33,772 nucleotides of DNA, taken from the IMG/VR virus record IMGVR_UViG_3300030109_000584, positions 1-33,772 of that record, one strand, 5' to 3'. Source of the DNA: a virus. The notes beneath the pieces are model-generated. The model was not told the DNA's origin, did no database searches, and was given only the letters and a program-made list of their open reading frames with translations. Shown piece after piece: positions 1 to 5,996 of the stretch. A program made the translations under genes and the position numbers. Positions within the stretch are counted from its first letter, which is position 1; each line of letters begins with the position of its first letter.

Positions 1-13
1 AGTCTTTATAGTC

Positions 14-33
14 TGTGGATAACCTGTGGATAA
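14..33 (-). promoter_or_regulatory. Tandem pair of DnaA-box sequences
   Basis: TGTGGATAA occurs at 14-22 and again at 25-33. Its reverse complement, TTATCCACA, is the classical high-affinity DnaA box. The two copies are perfect, on the same strand and 11 bp apart, so on about the same face of the helix. Binding by the host initiator DnaA is inferred from the consensus match; T7-like replication does not normally need DnaA, so a regulatory or fortuitous role remains possible. Confidence 0.55.
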
Positions 34-143
34 CTTTATAGATTAGATAGCCTTTAAAATCTAGGGAAAGCCACTCAAAGATTATAAAATTTATCTAGTT
101 TATGGAATCTTTGAAGTTTTAAAGGGCGGGATTTATACAGCAA

Positions 144-165
144 AAGTGTCATACAAGTGTCATAC
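144..165 (+). repeat. Tandem 11-bp direct repeat (2 copies)
   Basis: AAGTGTCATAC is present twice back to back (144-154 and 155-165) without mismatch. The 11-bp period equals the spacing of the DnaA boxes upstream. Such iterons often bind a replication or transcription protein; the binder is unknown. Confidence 0.6.
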
Positions 166-254
166 TTCACAGCCCTTATAATACATTATAACCACCCTTT
201 ATAATCCATTCTCGTACTTTATAGCTGTACAATTTTTATACAGTACCACCTCTG

Positions 255-277
255 AAACCCTTATAAACAAAGGGTTT
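255..277. other. Stem-loop in the upstream control region
   Basis: AAACCCTT (255-262) can pair with AAGGGTTT (270-277) around a 7-base loop. It is followed by TATAAAG rather than a T-tract, so it is not an ordinary intrinsic terminator. It may be an operator-like palindrome. Confidence 0.4.
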
Positions 278-384
278 ATAAAGTTGTTGCAATTCATTTG
301 CATTTTGGTAATGTGTGTATATGGATATATATAAATTTAAATTAGTCATGGCGTTAGCTATGGCACAACATGGAGTAAAAAATT

Positions 385-585
385 ATGATTGGTTTTGAAG
401 TAACAGAATTAAAAGATTTACCTAAGGGTGAATATTTTAAACTAAGCCCAAGCTCACAGAAAGTTTGGATTAAAGAAGACTATCAAAGGAATATTAAAAA
501 GTATTCTTGTAGTAACGCATTAGACATAAACAATGAAAGATTTTTTAAATCTGAACAAGTTGTTTATGTAAATTTTGAATTTTAA
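385..585 (+). CDS. Small conserved phage protein, unknown function (66 aa)
   Basis: First gene of the left operon. The ATG is preceded by GGAG 9 bases upstream within ACATGGAGTAAA, a leader repeated before later genes. The protein reads ELKDLPKGEYFKL near the N-terminus, then a YxRNxKKYSCSNALDINNERFF core and a beta-type hydrophobic tail. From memory this layout, in which a short KGEYF segment is followed by a K-YSC-DIN-F segment, recurs in small proteins of many phages, none with a known function. No membrane segment or catalytic motif is visible. Confidence 0.75.
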   Translation: MIGFEVTELKDLPKGEYFKLSPSSQKVWIKEDYQRNIKKYSCSNALDINNERFFKSEQVVYVNFEF

Positions 586-599
586 GGAGATAAAATATT

Positions 600-827
600 A
601 TGAAAGACACTTATAACATTACAATTAAATGTGATACAGAAAATGAAAGGGATAAAATATTAAATGCTATTGATACCCTTGCAAAAATAAATAGTGATTA
701 TTTTGATAATGAAAGTATTAATTTAGAAAACATTATTAAATTTGGAAACGATAGTAATGTATATTTTTCAAGAACTAGGAAAGGCTTAGAAAATAATACA
801 TTTGATAAGGAAACAATAGTAATATAA
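600..827 (+). CDS. Hypothetical early phage protein (75 aa)
   Basis: Starts 14 bases after the previous stop, with AAGGAG ahead of the ATG. It is a soluble, Asn/Asp/Lys-rich protein with a predicted helical stretch (residues 12-30, NERDKILNAIDTLAKINSDY) and a C-terminal half that could be beta-rich. No family recognised. It is the last gene before a stem-loop at 836-879, so it probably shares a transcript with the 385-585 gene. Confidence 0.65.
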   Translation: MKDTYNITIKCDTENERDKILNAIDTLAKINSDYFDNESINLENIIKFGNDSNVYFSRTRKGLENNTFDKETIVI

Positions 828-835
828 AATAACCT

Positions 836-879
836 CTAACCACCTTAACAAGCTCCTTAACTGGGGCTTTTGGTGGTAG
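836..879 (+). terminator. Nested stem-loop, weak terminator or attenuator
   Basis: An inner hairpin pairs AAGCTCC (850-856) with GGGGCTT (863-869), loop TTAACT, with one G-T pair. It is followed by a short T run (868-871). An outer arm pairs ACCACC (839-844) with GGTGGT (872-877). The shape resembles a phage intrinsic terminator, but the T-tract is short and embedded in the outer arm, so attenuation or processing is equally possible. Confidence 0.45.
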
Positions 880-915
880 AAACTAAATATAATTTAAACA
901 TGGAGTAAATAAATT

Positions 916-1047
916 ATGAAACAATATGCAACATGGGAGCTTAAAAACATGATAAAAGCATTGAGCATGATGTCAGTTTTAAATACTGATGAAGAAAATA
1001 AAAGGCTTGAACAAGCTAAACAAGAACTAAAATCAAGGAGTAAATAA
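916..1047 (+). CDS. Small hypothetical protein (43 aa)
   Basis: The ATG follows a good GGAG site in CATGGAGTAAATAAATT, nearly the same leader used by the first and the next gene. The product is short and charged, with Met-rich helix-forming sequence (KNMIKALSMMSVL) and a basic C-terminal helix. The last codons AGG AGT AAA TAA themselves provide the ribosome site for the next gene at 1051, so the two are translationally linked. No function recognised. Confidence 0.55.
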   Translation: MKQYATWELKNMIKALSMMSVLNTDEENKRLEQAKQELKSRSK

Positions 1048-1050
1048 ATT

Positions 1051-1314
1051 ATGAAAGTAGAAAATATGACAAGCTCACGAGGAAACAAAGTAGCTAATCA
1101 ATTTTTAATAACTGATAACGGGGATGAATATTTCCAAAGTTATAGAAGTATGATAGCTAAAAGGTCAAAAGGTAAAATATACCTTGATGAGTATTATTGG
1201 GATTATTCAGTCACTACAGGAAAATATAGGAATGAATTTCTAGGCGAGGGCATAGCCGATACTAGAAAAAAGATTGCTAGTGGCGAATATATATTAACTA
1301 ATTTAAATAACTAG
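1051..1314 (+). CDS. Conserved phage protein, possibly DUF8033-like (87 aa)
   Basis: Starts 3 bases after the previous stop. The core reads NQFLITDNGDEYFQSYRSMIAKR, then YLDEYYWDYSVTTGKYRNEFLGE and TRKKIASGEY. From memory this FQSY...LDEYYWDYS-TTGKYR-FL signature is shared by many small phage proteins, grouped in Pfam as DUF8033; I could not check that number. Function is unknown. No transmembrane segment is seen. It lies in the block of small genes expected to be expressed early. Confidence 0.75.
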   Translation: MKVENMTSSRGNKVANQFLITDNGDEYFQSYRSMIAKRSKGKIYLDEYYWDYSVTTGKYRNEFLGEGIADTRKKIASGEYILTNLNN

Positions 1315-1323
1315 GGGGCATAA

Positions 1324-1539
1324 ATGAAAATTAATAAACTACCAGATATAGTATGGGGTGAGAATATTTATGGTTTTCAAATACAAACTTTAGGATATGC
1401 AATAGATTTATATTTATGCTTTGATTATCTTACAAAGTTTTATATAAACTATGATAAAGATTTTAAAGACTTAGCAATTAGATTAAGTTTTATTAATATT
1501 GGATTTACAAATTTAAATTTTAACTGGGAGGAATTATGA
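1324..1539 (+). CDS. Hypothetical protein rich in Tyr/Leu/Ile (71 aa)
   Basis: The ATG follows CTAGGGGGCATAA, a G-rich ribosome site. The protein has many aromatic and aliphatic residues (ENIYGFQIQTLGYAIDLYLC) but no clear uninterrupted membrane helix. Its stop overlaps the next start in an ATGA arrangement, which supports both genes. No family recognised. Confidence 0.6.
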   Translation: MKINKLPDIVWGENIYGFQIQTLGYAIDLYLCFDYLTKFYINYDKDFKDLAIRLSFINIGFTNLNFNWEEL

Positions 1540-1697
1540 AAGCTAAATATAATGCAGATTATTATAGTAAAAGAATTGATACTTTAATTTATAGGTTGTA
1601 TACAATATCAGAACAAACTGATATATCAGCTAATTATCAAATTAAACAATTAGAAATTTTACAAAAAGAAATTTATGATAAATTAACAAAAAGATAA
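1536..1697 (+). CDS. Small helical hypothetical protein (53 aa)
   Basis: Its ATG overlaps the stop of the gene before it (ATGA at 1536-1539), with GGGAGGAATT as the ribosome site. The sequence is almost wholly alpha-helical in character, with heptad-like hydrophobic spacing (IDTLIYRLYTI, then YQIKQLEILQKEIYDKL), so a small coiled coil is likely. It is the last gene before the intrinsic terminator at 1725-1751. Confidence 0.6.
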   Translation: MKAKYNADYYSKRIDTLIYRLYTISEQTDISANYQIKQLEILQKEIYDKLTKR

Positions 1698-1724
1698 CCC
1701 CCTAAAAAACTTCAAAAGTTTTAT

Positions 1725-1755
1725 AGCCTGATTAATCTCAGGCTTTTTTTTATTT
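1725..1755 (+). terminator. Rho-independent terminator
   Basis: AGCCTGA (1725-1731) pairs perfectly with TCAGGCT (1738-1744) around the loop TTAATC, followed directly by a run of eight T (1744-1751). This is a textbook intrinsic terminator and closes the first small-gene transcript. Confidence 0.85.
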
Positions 1756-1769
1756 AGTCTGAAAGACTA
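1755..1769. other. Short palindrome downstream of the terminator
   Basis: TAGTCT (1755-1760) and AGACTA (1764-1769) form a perfect 6-bp inverted repeat around GAA. It lies between the terminator and the next promoter and could be a small operator; no binder is known. Confidence 0.35.
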
Positions 1770-1892
1770 CCTTAAACTAATTTTAAGAGCCTACAAGAGC
1801 AATTTAATTAATTACCCTTTTGCTACCCTTATTTAATATCTAACAGTCTTACAAGGCTTTAAAAATAAATAGTAATTATTTTAAAAAAAGAC

Positions 1893-1922
1893 TTGACAAA
1901 TTCTAAATAGCACGGGCATTAT
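1893..1922 (+). promoter_or_regulatory. Sigma70-like promoter of the second small-gene block
   Basis: A perfect TTGACA (1893-1898) is followed after 18 bases by CATTAT (1917-1922), in an AT-rich stretch about 25 bases upstream of the gene at 1949. It sits just after a strong terminator, as expected for a new transcription unit. The -10 is imperfect and alternatives one to two bases away are possible. Confidence 0.6.
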
Positions 1923-1948
1923 ATAGTTTATATAGACATGGAGGTCTT

Positions 1949-2170
1949 ATGATAATTGATAGTAAATATACAAAACAAAAAAGAAAAGAAAAGGAAGAAT
2001 TCATAAAAAAGGTTGATAGCATTTTATCTAATAAAAAACTATCTGACTATGAAAAAGAAATAGACATTAAATGGTTATGTCATTTACCTTTAACTGAACT
2101 TGAAGAAAATATTAGAGTGAACGGGGCAAAGTATGCTTTTAATAAATGTTTAGAGGGAGGTGTCATATGA
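1949..2170 (+). CDS. Hypothetical small protein (73 aa)
   Basis: First gene after the promoter at 1893-1922. The ATG follows ACATGGAGGTCTT, a strong ribosome site. The product is a Lys/Glu-rich helical protein (KQKRKEKEEFIKKVDSILSN, then DYEKEIDIKWLCHLPLTELEENIR). The stop overlaps the next start. No family recognised. Confidence 0.65.
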   Translation: MIIDSKYTKQKRKEKEEFIKKVDSILSNKKLSDYEKEIDIKWLCHLPLTELEENIRVNGAKYAFNKCLEGGVI

Positions 2171-2502
2171 GTGAATTTAATAATACTTTAACTGTAGGAC
2201 AATTAAAAGAAATGATTAAAGATAAGTCAGATGATTATGAAATAGAGTTTTATATTTTTGGGGAAGATGAACGAGGAACTGAAGATATTTGTTTGTTAAA
2301 TCCTAGAGATATTTGCACAGGCGAAGATATAGAAATCGGTTTTGACTTGGCTAAATTTAATAGATATGGATATTATCCAAGAACTATTTATTGTAAAGGG
2401 CATGATGGTTTAATGGATTTAGATAGCATTGAAAAATTAAGACAGGAATGTATACGAGAAAGAAAACATTTCATTAACAATTTAATGGAGGTGTCAGAAT
2501 GA
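2167..2502 (+). CDS. Small phage protein, paralogue of the next gene (111 aa)
   Basis: The start at 2167 is chosen because GAGGGAGG precedes it and it overlaps the previous stop; the frame stays open to an ATG at 2146. The N-terminus reads TLTVGQLKEMIKDKSDDYEIEFYIFGED, which matches the opening TTTVKQLMKQLENINPNAEVRLYIPYD of the following gene. This T-V-x-QL-x8-9-D/N-AE/EI-x-F/L-Y pattern is common in tiny phage proteins. Function is unknown; it probably arose with its neighbour by duplication. Confidence 0.65.
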   Translation: MSEFNNTLTVGQLKEMIKDKSDDYEIEFYIFGEDERGTEDICLLNPRDICTGEDIEIGFDLAKFNRYGYYPRTIYCKGHDGLMDLDSIEKLRQECIRERKHFINNLMEVSE

Positions 2503-2747
2503 CAACAACAGTTAAGCAATTAATGAAACAGTTAGAGAATATAAATCCAAATGCAGAAGTGCGTTTATATATTCCTTACGATATAGAAGAAGACCATAAG
2601 AGAGATTTTGTAACAGGAGAATTTGAAATTATAGAATCTTTTTTAGATTATGATGAGCCTTTTATTGAATTATTTTCATCAAAAGATATACAAAATGAAG
2701 AATGGGTAAAAGATTTAGAGGAGGTAACACATGAGCCAAGTAATTAA
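2499..2747 (+). CDS. Small phage protein, paralogue of the previous gene (82 aa)
   Basis: The ATG overlaps the preceding stop (ATGA), with GGAGG upstream. It shares the N-terminal TVKQL...NPNAEVRLYI layout with the gene at 2167, followed by an acidic middle and tail (EEDHKRD, EELFSSKD). The fold is probably a small alpha/beta domain. No function recognised. Confidence 0.65.
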   Translation: MTTTVKQLMKQLENINPNAEVRLYIPYDIEEDHKRDFVTGEFEIIESFLDYDEPFIELFSSKDIQNEEWVKDLEEVTHEPSN

Positions 2748-2874
2748 AATCTTACCCATGACTACCCTATTGTCTGATATGTTAGAACTATCAAGGCTAG
2801 GGTGGTGTATTGTGGGATTTAAAAAAGACATGGTAGTATTAAAATTTAAGGAGAAAGATGATGTATGCAGATGA
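2731..2874 (+). CDS. Small hypothetical protein (47 aa)
   Basis: ATG at 2731 with GAGGAGG 8 bases upstream, overlapping the end of the previous gene by 17 bases and the start of the next. The product has a hydrophobic middle (ILPMTTLLSDMLELSRLGWCIVGF) that may pack as two short helices or strands. The good ribosome site supports it; nothing else is known. Confidence 0.5.
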   Translation: MSQVIKILPMTTLLSDMLELSRLGWCIVGFKKDMVVLKFKEKDDVCR

Positions 2875-3043
2875 GAAGATGAAAGAAGAATTTTATGATT
2901 GGCTAGATGATTGTCCAGTTCAATGGAGAAGAGGAGAAGTTAATCAAGATTCTATAAGCTATACTTTTATTTGTGATGATGATGAAGACGATACTGACAA
3001 AAGAACAGCTATGTACTATGACAACGATGGAAAAAACATTTAA
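2858..3043 (+). CDS. Acidic small hypothetical protein (61 aa)
   Basis: AAGGAG lies 5 bases before ATGATG, so either of two adjacent ATGs may be used. The protein is strongly acidic, with DDDEDDTDK in the middle, and has two Trp in the first third (YDWLDDCPVQW). Acidic small early phage proteins sometimes mimic DNA, but there is no specific evidence here. Confidence 0.6.
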   Translation: MMYADEKMKEEFYDWLDDCPVQWRRGEVNQDSISYTFICDDDEDDTDKRTAMYYDNDGKNI

Positions 3044-3132
3044 TGGCACAGAAACAAGCACAGCAAAGACCAGTAGATAAAGAACTGGAGAAGAAGAAAA
3101 AGCAACAAGCAAAAGATAGGAGGAATGGTTAG
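3043..3132 (+). CDS. Tiny basic peptide (29 aa)
   Basis: The ATG overlaps the previous stop (TAATG). The product consists almost entirely of Lys, Gln, Arg, Glu and Ala (QKQAQQRPVDKELEKKKKQQ), so it is a highly charged helix. There is no good Shine-Dalgarno site; translation would depend on the coupled upstream gene. It could also be untranslated spacer. Confidence 0.35.
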   Translation: MAQKQAQQRPVDKELEKKKKQQAKDRRNG

Positions 3133-3151
3133 TTGCATAACCTAAATAGAT

Positions 3152-3352
3152 ATGTTAAAATCTTTAAAGACAGAAAGGGATAGAAGAAGAACAAGAAGAA
3201 AACTTTATACTTCTATCTACGAATATAAATCAATGAACATGGAGGAATTTGAAAGACTATATAGAACTCATAAATTTAAAAAGGATTGGGTAGTCTATCA
3301 ATATCCTACAGAAGATAACGAAGATATAATTGTAAGGAGGGTAAAACAATGA
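3152..3352 (+). CDS. Basic hypothetical protein (66 aa)
   Basis: Arg/Lys-rich N-terminus (KTERDRRRTRRKLY), then YEYKSMNMEEFERLYRTHKFKKDWVVYQYP. No obvious ribosome site precedes the first ATG, and an in-frame stop lies 7-9 bases upstream, so the start is either 3152 or the internal ATG at 3236. The basic N-terminus suggests nucleic-acid contact, which is inference only. Confidence 0.5.
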   Translation: MLKSLKTERDRRRTRRKLYTSIYEYKSMNMEEFERLYRTHKFKKDWVVYQYPTEDNEDIIVRRVKQ

Positions 3353-3507
3353 CAAAGGAACTTAGTATAGCAGATAAAGTTAAGATAATAGATGATGTCA
3401 TAACAAGAGAAGTTGAATGGGCAGATGAATCTACAGAAGATTTACAAAATGCTTGGGTTGATGTTAGACATTACATTAATGAGTTTTATAAGGAGATAAA
3501 AACATGA
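3349..3507 (+). CDS. Small acidic helical protein (52 aa)
   Basis: ATG overlaps the preceding gene end, with AAGGAGGG upstream. A helical acidic sequence (ADKVKIIDDVITREVEWADE, then LQNAWVDVRHYINEFY) suggests a small helical bundle. The stop overlaps the next start (ATGA). No family recognised. Confidence 0.6.
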   Translation: MTKELSIADKVKIIDDVITREVEWADESTEDLQNAWVDVRHYINEFYKEIKT

Positions 3508-3692
3508 GTAGCTTACACAACGATATAGTTATAGAGACTATAAGAGATGAGGTGTTACAAGAAAACGAGAACGGAACTCTTGAACATCAAATAATCCTAA
3601 TGGCTATGAACAATGGCTTACACACACTACAAGACCGAGAAGAGATACTAGAACTATTAGTACGAGAAAGGTTTGAGGGGAGGGTAGAATGA
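3504..3692 (+). CDS. Small hypothetical protein (62 aa)
   Basis: Coupled to both neighbours by 4-base overlaps and preceded by AAGGAG. The sequence is helical and acidic (ETIRDEVLQENENGT, then DREEILELLVRERFEG). No family recognised. Confidence 0.6.
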   Translation: MSSLHNDIVIETIRDEVLQENENGTLEHQIILMAMNNGLHTLQDREEILELLVRERFEGRVE

Positions 3693-3838
3693 CATATCAA
3701 GAATGGAATAAATTGAGAAATGTTTTAACTAAACTAACCGATACAGTAGAGTCAAAAGTATGTGATGTAGAAGTATCAGAGGCATTTGATGATGTATGGG
3801 ATTTAGTAGATGAATTAGATACTGAGGAGGTAGCATGA
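3689..3838 (+). CDS. Small acidic helical protein (49 aa)
   Basis: Start overlaps the previous stop, with GGGGAGGG upstream. Helical and acidic, ending VWDLVDELDTEEVA. Its composition and layout resemble the 52-aa product at 3349 (W-x-D-V plus an acidic helix), so it may be a diverged copy. No function recognised. Confidence 0.55.
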   Translation: MTYQEWNKLRNVLTKLTDTVESKVCDVEVSEAFDDVWDLVDELDTEEVA

Positions 3839-4062
3839 GTAGAACATATAACGAATACTATTTTGAAAAGGAAGATGTCGAGGCAACACTTGATAAGATA
3901 GGATTGCTTACACGATTGCTTGGAATAGTTTACAAAGAGCAAGGACTTGATACTATAAAATATTTAGTAGAAAGAAACAGCAACAGGAAATATCTTTGGC
4001 TAGATGATAGCATGATGGAAGATATAATTAATAATATGGAGGATAAACAATATGAAAGTTAA
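3835..4062 (+). CDS. Small hypothetical protein (75 aa)
   Basis: ATGA overlap with the previous gene and GAGGAGG upstream. The product has helical stretches (EKEDVEATLDKIGLLTRLLGIVYKE) and a conserved-looking NRKYLWLDDSMMEDIINNME tail. It overlaps the next gene by 11 bases. No family recognised. Confidence 0.6.
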   Translation: MSRTYNEYYFEKEDVEATLDKIGLLTRLLGIVYKEQGLDTIKYLVERNSNRKYLWLDDSMMEDIINNMEDKQYES

Positions 4063-4288
4063 ACATTTAAAAAATAAAACAACTATAGAACTAACACCCG
4101 AAGAAATGCATGATTGGATTACAAGAGTTAATCAAATTGATAATATGTTAGATAATTATTCAGAAATGAAAGATGTTTATATGTCTGATGTTTGTAATTT
4201 AGATACAATCAAATGGAGAATGACTAACTTATTTAATTTAACATGGAATAGAGATACACATAAATACATTAAAGGAGATAACAAATGA
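4052..4288 (+). CDS. Small hypothetical protein (78 aa)
   Basis: The ATG is preceded by ATGGAGGATAAACAAT, a strong site inside the previous gene. It is soluble and mixed-charge with several Trp (EEMHDWITRVNQIDNML, IKWRMTNLFNLTWNRDT). No recognised motif. The stop overlaps the next start. Confidence 0.6.
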   Translation: MKVKHLKNKTTIELTPEEMHDWITRVNQIDNMLDNYSEMKDVYMSDVCNLDTIKWRMTNLFNLTWNRDTHKYIKGDNK

Positions 4289-4419
4289 AAATAACAGCAT
4301 GGAATTTGGGTATTGTTTGGGAAGATGGAACTGAACAAGCAATAGGAGATGTACCCGATTGGGTAGCCAATAGAGTTGATGAATATTTAAATGAACTGGA
4401 GGAAGAAGATGAGGACTAG
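4285..4419 (+). CDS. Small acidic hypothetical protein (44 aa)
   Basis: Starts with an ATGA overlap and an AAGGAG site. It reads as a short strand-forming N-terminus (ITAWNLGIVWEDGTEQ) and an acidic helix ending EELEEEDED. The end of the gene carries the ribosome site for the next. No family recognised. Confidence 0.55.
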   Translation: MKITAWNLGIVWEDGTEQAIGDVPDWVANRVDEYLNELEEEDED

Positions 4420-4651
4420 CAGATATGTATTGACAGTAGATAAAAACAGCGACCAAGTTCTAAGTCAGCTACACCAGTTGAAAGAACTTAGAAAAAGTGT
4501 TAGTCTAATCAACAGACATACTAAAAGAAAACACTATGTTAAACTTCAAGGCAGATGGGGAAAGAATAATCCCTTGTATGTTAGAAGAAGTTTCCCGTTT
4601 GCATCTTTGGAAGAGGCTAGTAGGTGGGATGTATATGTATACGAGAAATAA
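4409..4651 (+). CDS. Basic hypothetical protein (80 aa)
   Basis: The ATG at 4409 is preferred over the in-frame one at 4391 because CTGGAGGAAGAAG precedes it. The protein is rich in Arg/Lys with aromatic residues (INRHTKRKHYVKLQGRWGKN, VRRSFPFASLEEASRWDVY), consistent with a small nucleic-acid- or protein-binding beta fold. No family recognised. Confidence 0.6.
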   Translation: MRTSRYVLTVDKNSDQVLSQLHQLKELRKSVSLINRHTKRKHYVKLQGRWGKNNPLYVRRSFPFASLEEASRWDVYVYEK

Positions 4652-4653
4652 CT

Positions 4654-4899
4654 ATGAGTAAACCAAAGTATTTACAAGCCCGTTACGACCAAAAGATTGA
4701 GTTTGATTTATCAGAACTTGATATAGATTGGGACAAAGTGATTGACCATTATATAAAGTATAGCGAACTCACAGTTGAGTTTGAAGATGGAGTGGTTAGA
4801 ACTTATGACCCTACTTACAGATTTGAAATAGATTGGAAGTGGGCAGATAGTGAAAAGATTTACGACTCTAATTTTAAAGTAATGGAGGAGGACTTATGA
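4654..4899 (+). CDS. Acidic hypothetical protein (81 aa)
   Basis: The start at 4654 follows the previous stop by two bases; an upstream in-frame ATG at 4624 would overlap the previous gene. The ribosome site is weak (ACGAGAAATAACT), so translation may be coupled. It is acidic and aromatic (FDLSELDIDWDKVIDHYIKY, then FEDGVVRTYDPTYRFEIDWKW). No family recognised. Confidence 0.55.
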   Translation: MSKPKYLQARYDQKIEFDLSELDIDWDKVIDHYIKYSELTVEFEDGVVRTYDPTYRFEIDWKWADSEKIYDSNFKVMEEDL

Positions 4900-5111
4900 C
4901 TTTATATGGTAGAACAGAAGAAGTAGCATTAAGAGATTTTGAAATGCTAAGATTAATATCAGCAGATAACTTACATTACATAGTAAATAAAGTTGAGCAA
5001 AGAGTATTAGATACCGAGGGCATAGATGCTAAAGAGGGTTATATATATCAGACTATGTTAGAAGAGGTTGCTCATGTTTTTGTTAAAGGATTAATTCTGG
5101 ACAAAGCATGA
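4896..5111 (+). CDS. Small helical hypothetical protein (71 aa)
   Basis: ATGA overlap with the gene before it, with GGAGGAG upstream. The sequence is mostly helical (EEVALRDFEMLRLISADNLH, then YQTMLEEVAHVFVKGLILDK). It overlaps the next start. No family recognised. Confidence 0.6.
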   Translation: MTLYGRTEEVALRDFEMLRLISADNLHYIVNKVEQRVLDTEGIDAKEGYIYQTMLEEVAHVFVKGLILDKA

Positions 5112-5302
5112 CACAATATAAAGATTTAGTAGAGCAGAGAAAAGAAGAACTAGCACAGGAAAAATTAGATAAGCAAGTAACTTCTATTGATTGTAGATAT
5201 GCTAATGGTAAGTGGACTAAGATGATTGTTTGTTATGGTAATGGTAAACAAGTTACACAGTACAACGACAAGCGTAAAAAAGATAAGGTAGAATGGCTTT
5301 AA
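5108..5302 (+). CDS. Small charged hypothetical protein (64 aa)
   Basis: Starts with a 4-base overlap but without a strong ribosome site, so coupling is likely. An N-terminal charged helix (DLVEQRKEELAQEKLDKQVT) is followed by a beta-like segment (IDCRYANGKWTKMIVCYGNGK). No family recognised. Confidence 0.55.
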   Translation: MTQYKDLVEQRKEELAQEKLDKQVTSIDCRYANGKWTKMIVCYGNGKQVTQYNDKRKKDKVEWL

Positions 5303-5451
5303 GAATTAAAGTAATACAAAGTATAGAGCATACTAAAAAGTGTACCTCACAAGGCACAGGAGGTCGTTCTAGGCGTATTAAAATATCAATGTCTCACATG
5401 AACAAGAACAAAAAAAGAAGTTATAAAAAATATAGAGGACAAGGAAGATGA
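5293..5451 (+). CDS. Very basic small phage protein (52 aa)
   Basis: Overlaps the previous gene by 10 bases and the next by 4. Nearly a third of the residues are Lys or Arg, with the pattern SIEHTKKCTSQGTGGRSRR, then MNKNKKRSYKKYRGQGR. From memory, short phage proteins ending in MNKNKRRS-KKYRGQG recur in T7-like and related phages; their role is unknown, but nucleic-acid binding is likely from charge. Confidence 0.6.
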   Translation: MALRIKVIQSIEHTKKCTSQGTGGRSRRIKISMSHMNKNKKRSYKKYRGQGR

Positions 5452-5747
5452 AACATAATTTAATGATACAAATAGCTATAGTTGGAATGATGATTTCAAT
5501 GTGGTTTTTAATGAATGAAAAAGTAAATGGTGTCAGCAGACAGATGTATAGTATTAAAGAACAACAAGATTTAATTAGGCAAAAAATTGATTATCTTTAT
5601 AATGATTACAGTTCTTTATCTGATTACTTATCTTATCACGAAGATACCGGACATGATGTAGGGGTAAACGCAGGGTTAGGAGTGCTGACAGGAGATATAA
5701 TAGTTAATGAGGAATTAATAGCAGAAGATGAAAGCGACATTGACTAA
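5448..5747 (+). CDS. Membrane-anchored hypothetical protein (99 aa)
   Basis: Residues 5-21 (LMIQIAIVGMMISMWFLM) form one clear N-terminal transmembrane helix. A helical linker (SRQMYSIKEQQDLIRQKIDYLY) that may be a coiled coil follows, and the C-terminus is acidic (EELIAEDESDID). Probably an inner-membrane protein with its bulk on one side; spanin- or regulator-like architecture is possible but unsupported. The GGACAAGGAAG ribosome site lies in the previous gene. Confidence 0.6.
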   Translation: MKHNLMIQIAIVGMMISMWFLMNEKVNGVSRQMYSIKEQQDLIRQKIDYLYNDYSSLSDYLSYHEDTGHDVGVNAGLGVLTGDIIVNEELIAEDESDID

Positions 5748-5913
5748 AGAAGAATATAGACATTTTACAGAAAGTTTAGTAGTCATTAAAGAGAAAGCAA
5801 ACATTGACATTGCACATACTGTTGAATATAAAGGAGATACTTTTATAGTAGAGATATTAGACAGTATAAATCTTGATGATTTAGATGAGATTTTATTAGG
5901 CACAGATGAATAA
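5728..5913 (+). CDS. Small acidic hypothetical protein (61 aa)
   Basis: Overlaps the previous gene by 20 bases and has only a modest ribosome site (AGCAGAAG). The protein is alpha/beta-like (EEYRHFTESLVVIKEKANID, then YKGDTFIVEILDSINLDDLDEIL). Its coding sequence contains a promoter-like element at 5804-5832, and a second lies at its end (5897-5925). It is the last of the small-gene block. No family recognised. Confidence 0.55.
   Translation: MKATLTKEEYRHFTESLVVIKEKANIDIAHTVEYKGDTFIVEILDSINLDDLDEILLGTDE
5804..5832 (+). promoter_or_regulatory. Sigma70-like promoter inside the 61-aa gene
   Basis: TTGACA (5804-5809), 17-base spacer, TATAAA (5827-5832): eleven of twelve consensus positions at the ideal spacing. 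It would start a transcript about 210 bases upstream of the ssDNA-binding protein gene. Because it is within coding DNA, chance cannot be excluded. Confidence 0.45.
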
Positions 5914-5925
5914 TTCTGTTATAAT
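5897..5925 (+). promoter_or_regulatory. Sigma70-like promoter upstream of the ssDNA-binding protein gene
   Basis: TAGGCA (5897-5902), 17-base spacer, then a perfect TATAAT (5920-5925). The -10 sits in the intergenic gap before the replication genes, so it is a natural middle promoter for the region from 6054 on. Confidence 0.5.
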
Positions 5926-5996
5926 AAATATAATGAGTAACCGACAGCCCTCCTATCTCCATGTATATAGTATGAAGGTTTGGTTAATCCACAACT

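Larger units (their letters stand above)
1..384. other. Non-coding AT-rich left segment, origin-like
   Basis: No credible coding frame is visible here. The segment holds two DnaA-box sequences (14-22 and 25-33), a tandem 11-bp repeat (144-165), three copies of a CCCTTATAA-like element (173, 195 and 258) and a hairpin with an 8-bp stem (255-262 with 270-277). The clustering of initiator-type boxes, short iterons and very AT-rich DNA just upstream of the first gene suggests a replication origin and/or the control region of the early operon. A clear -35/-10 promoter for the first gene could not be fixed; TTGCAA at 287 and TATATG near 318 are only weak candidates. Confidence 0.5.

Noticed and set aside
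894-1088. Minus-strand hydrophobic frame of 64 codons
   Set aside because: Opposite two plus-strand genes with good ribosome sites; membrane-like composition arises from reading AT-rich antisense DNA.
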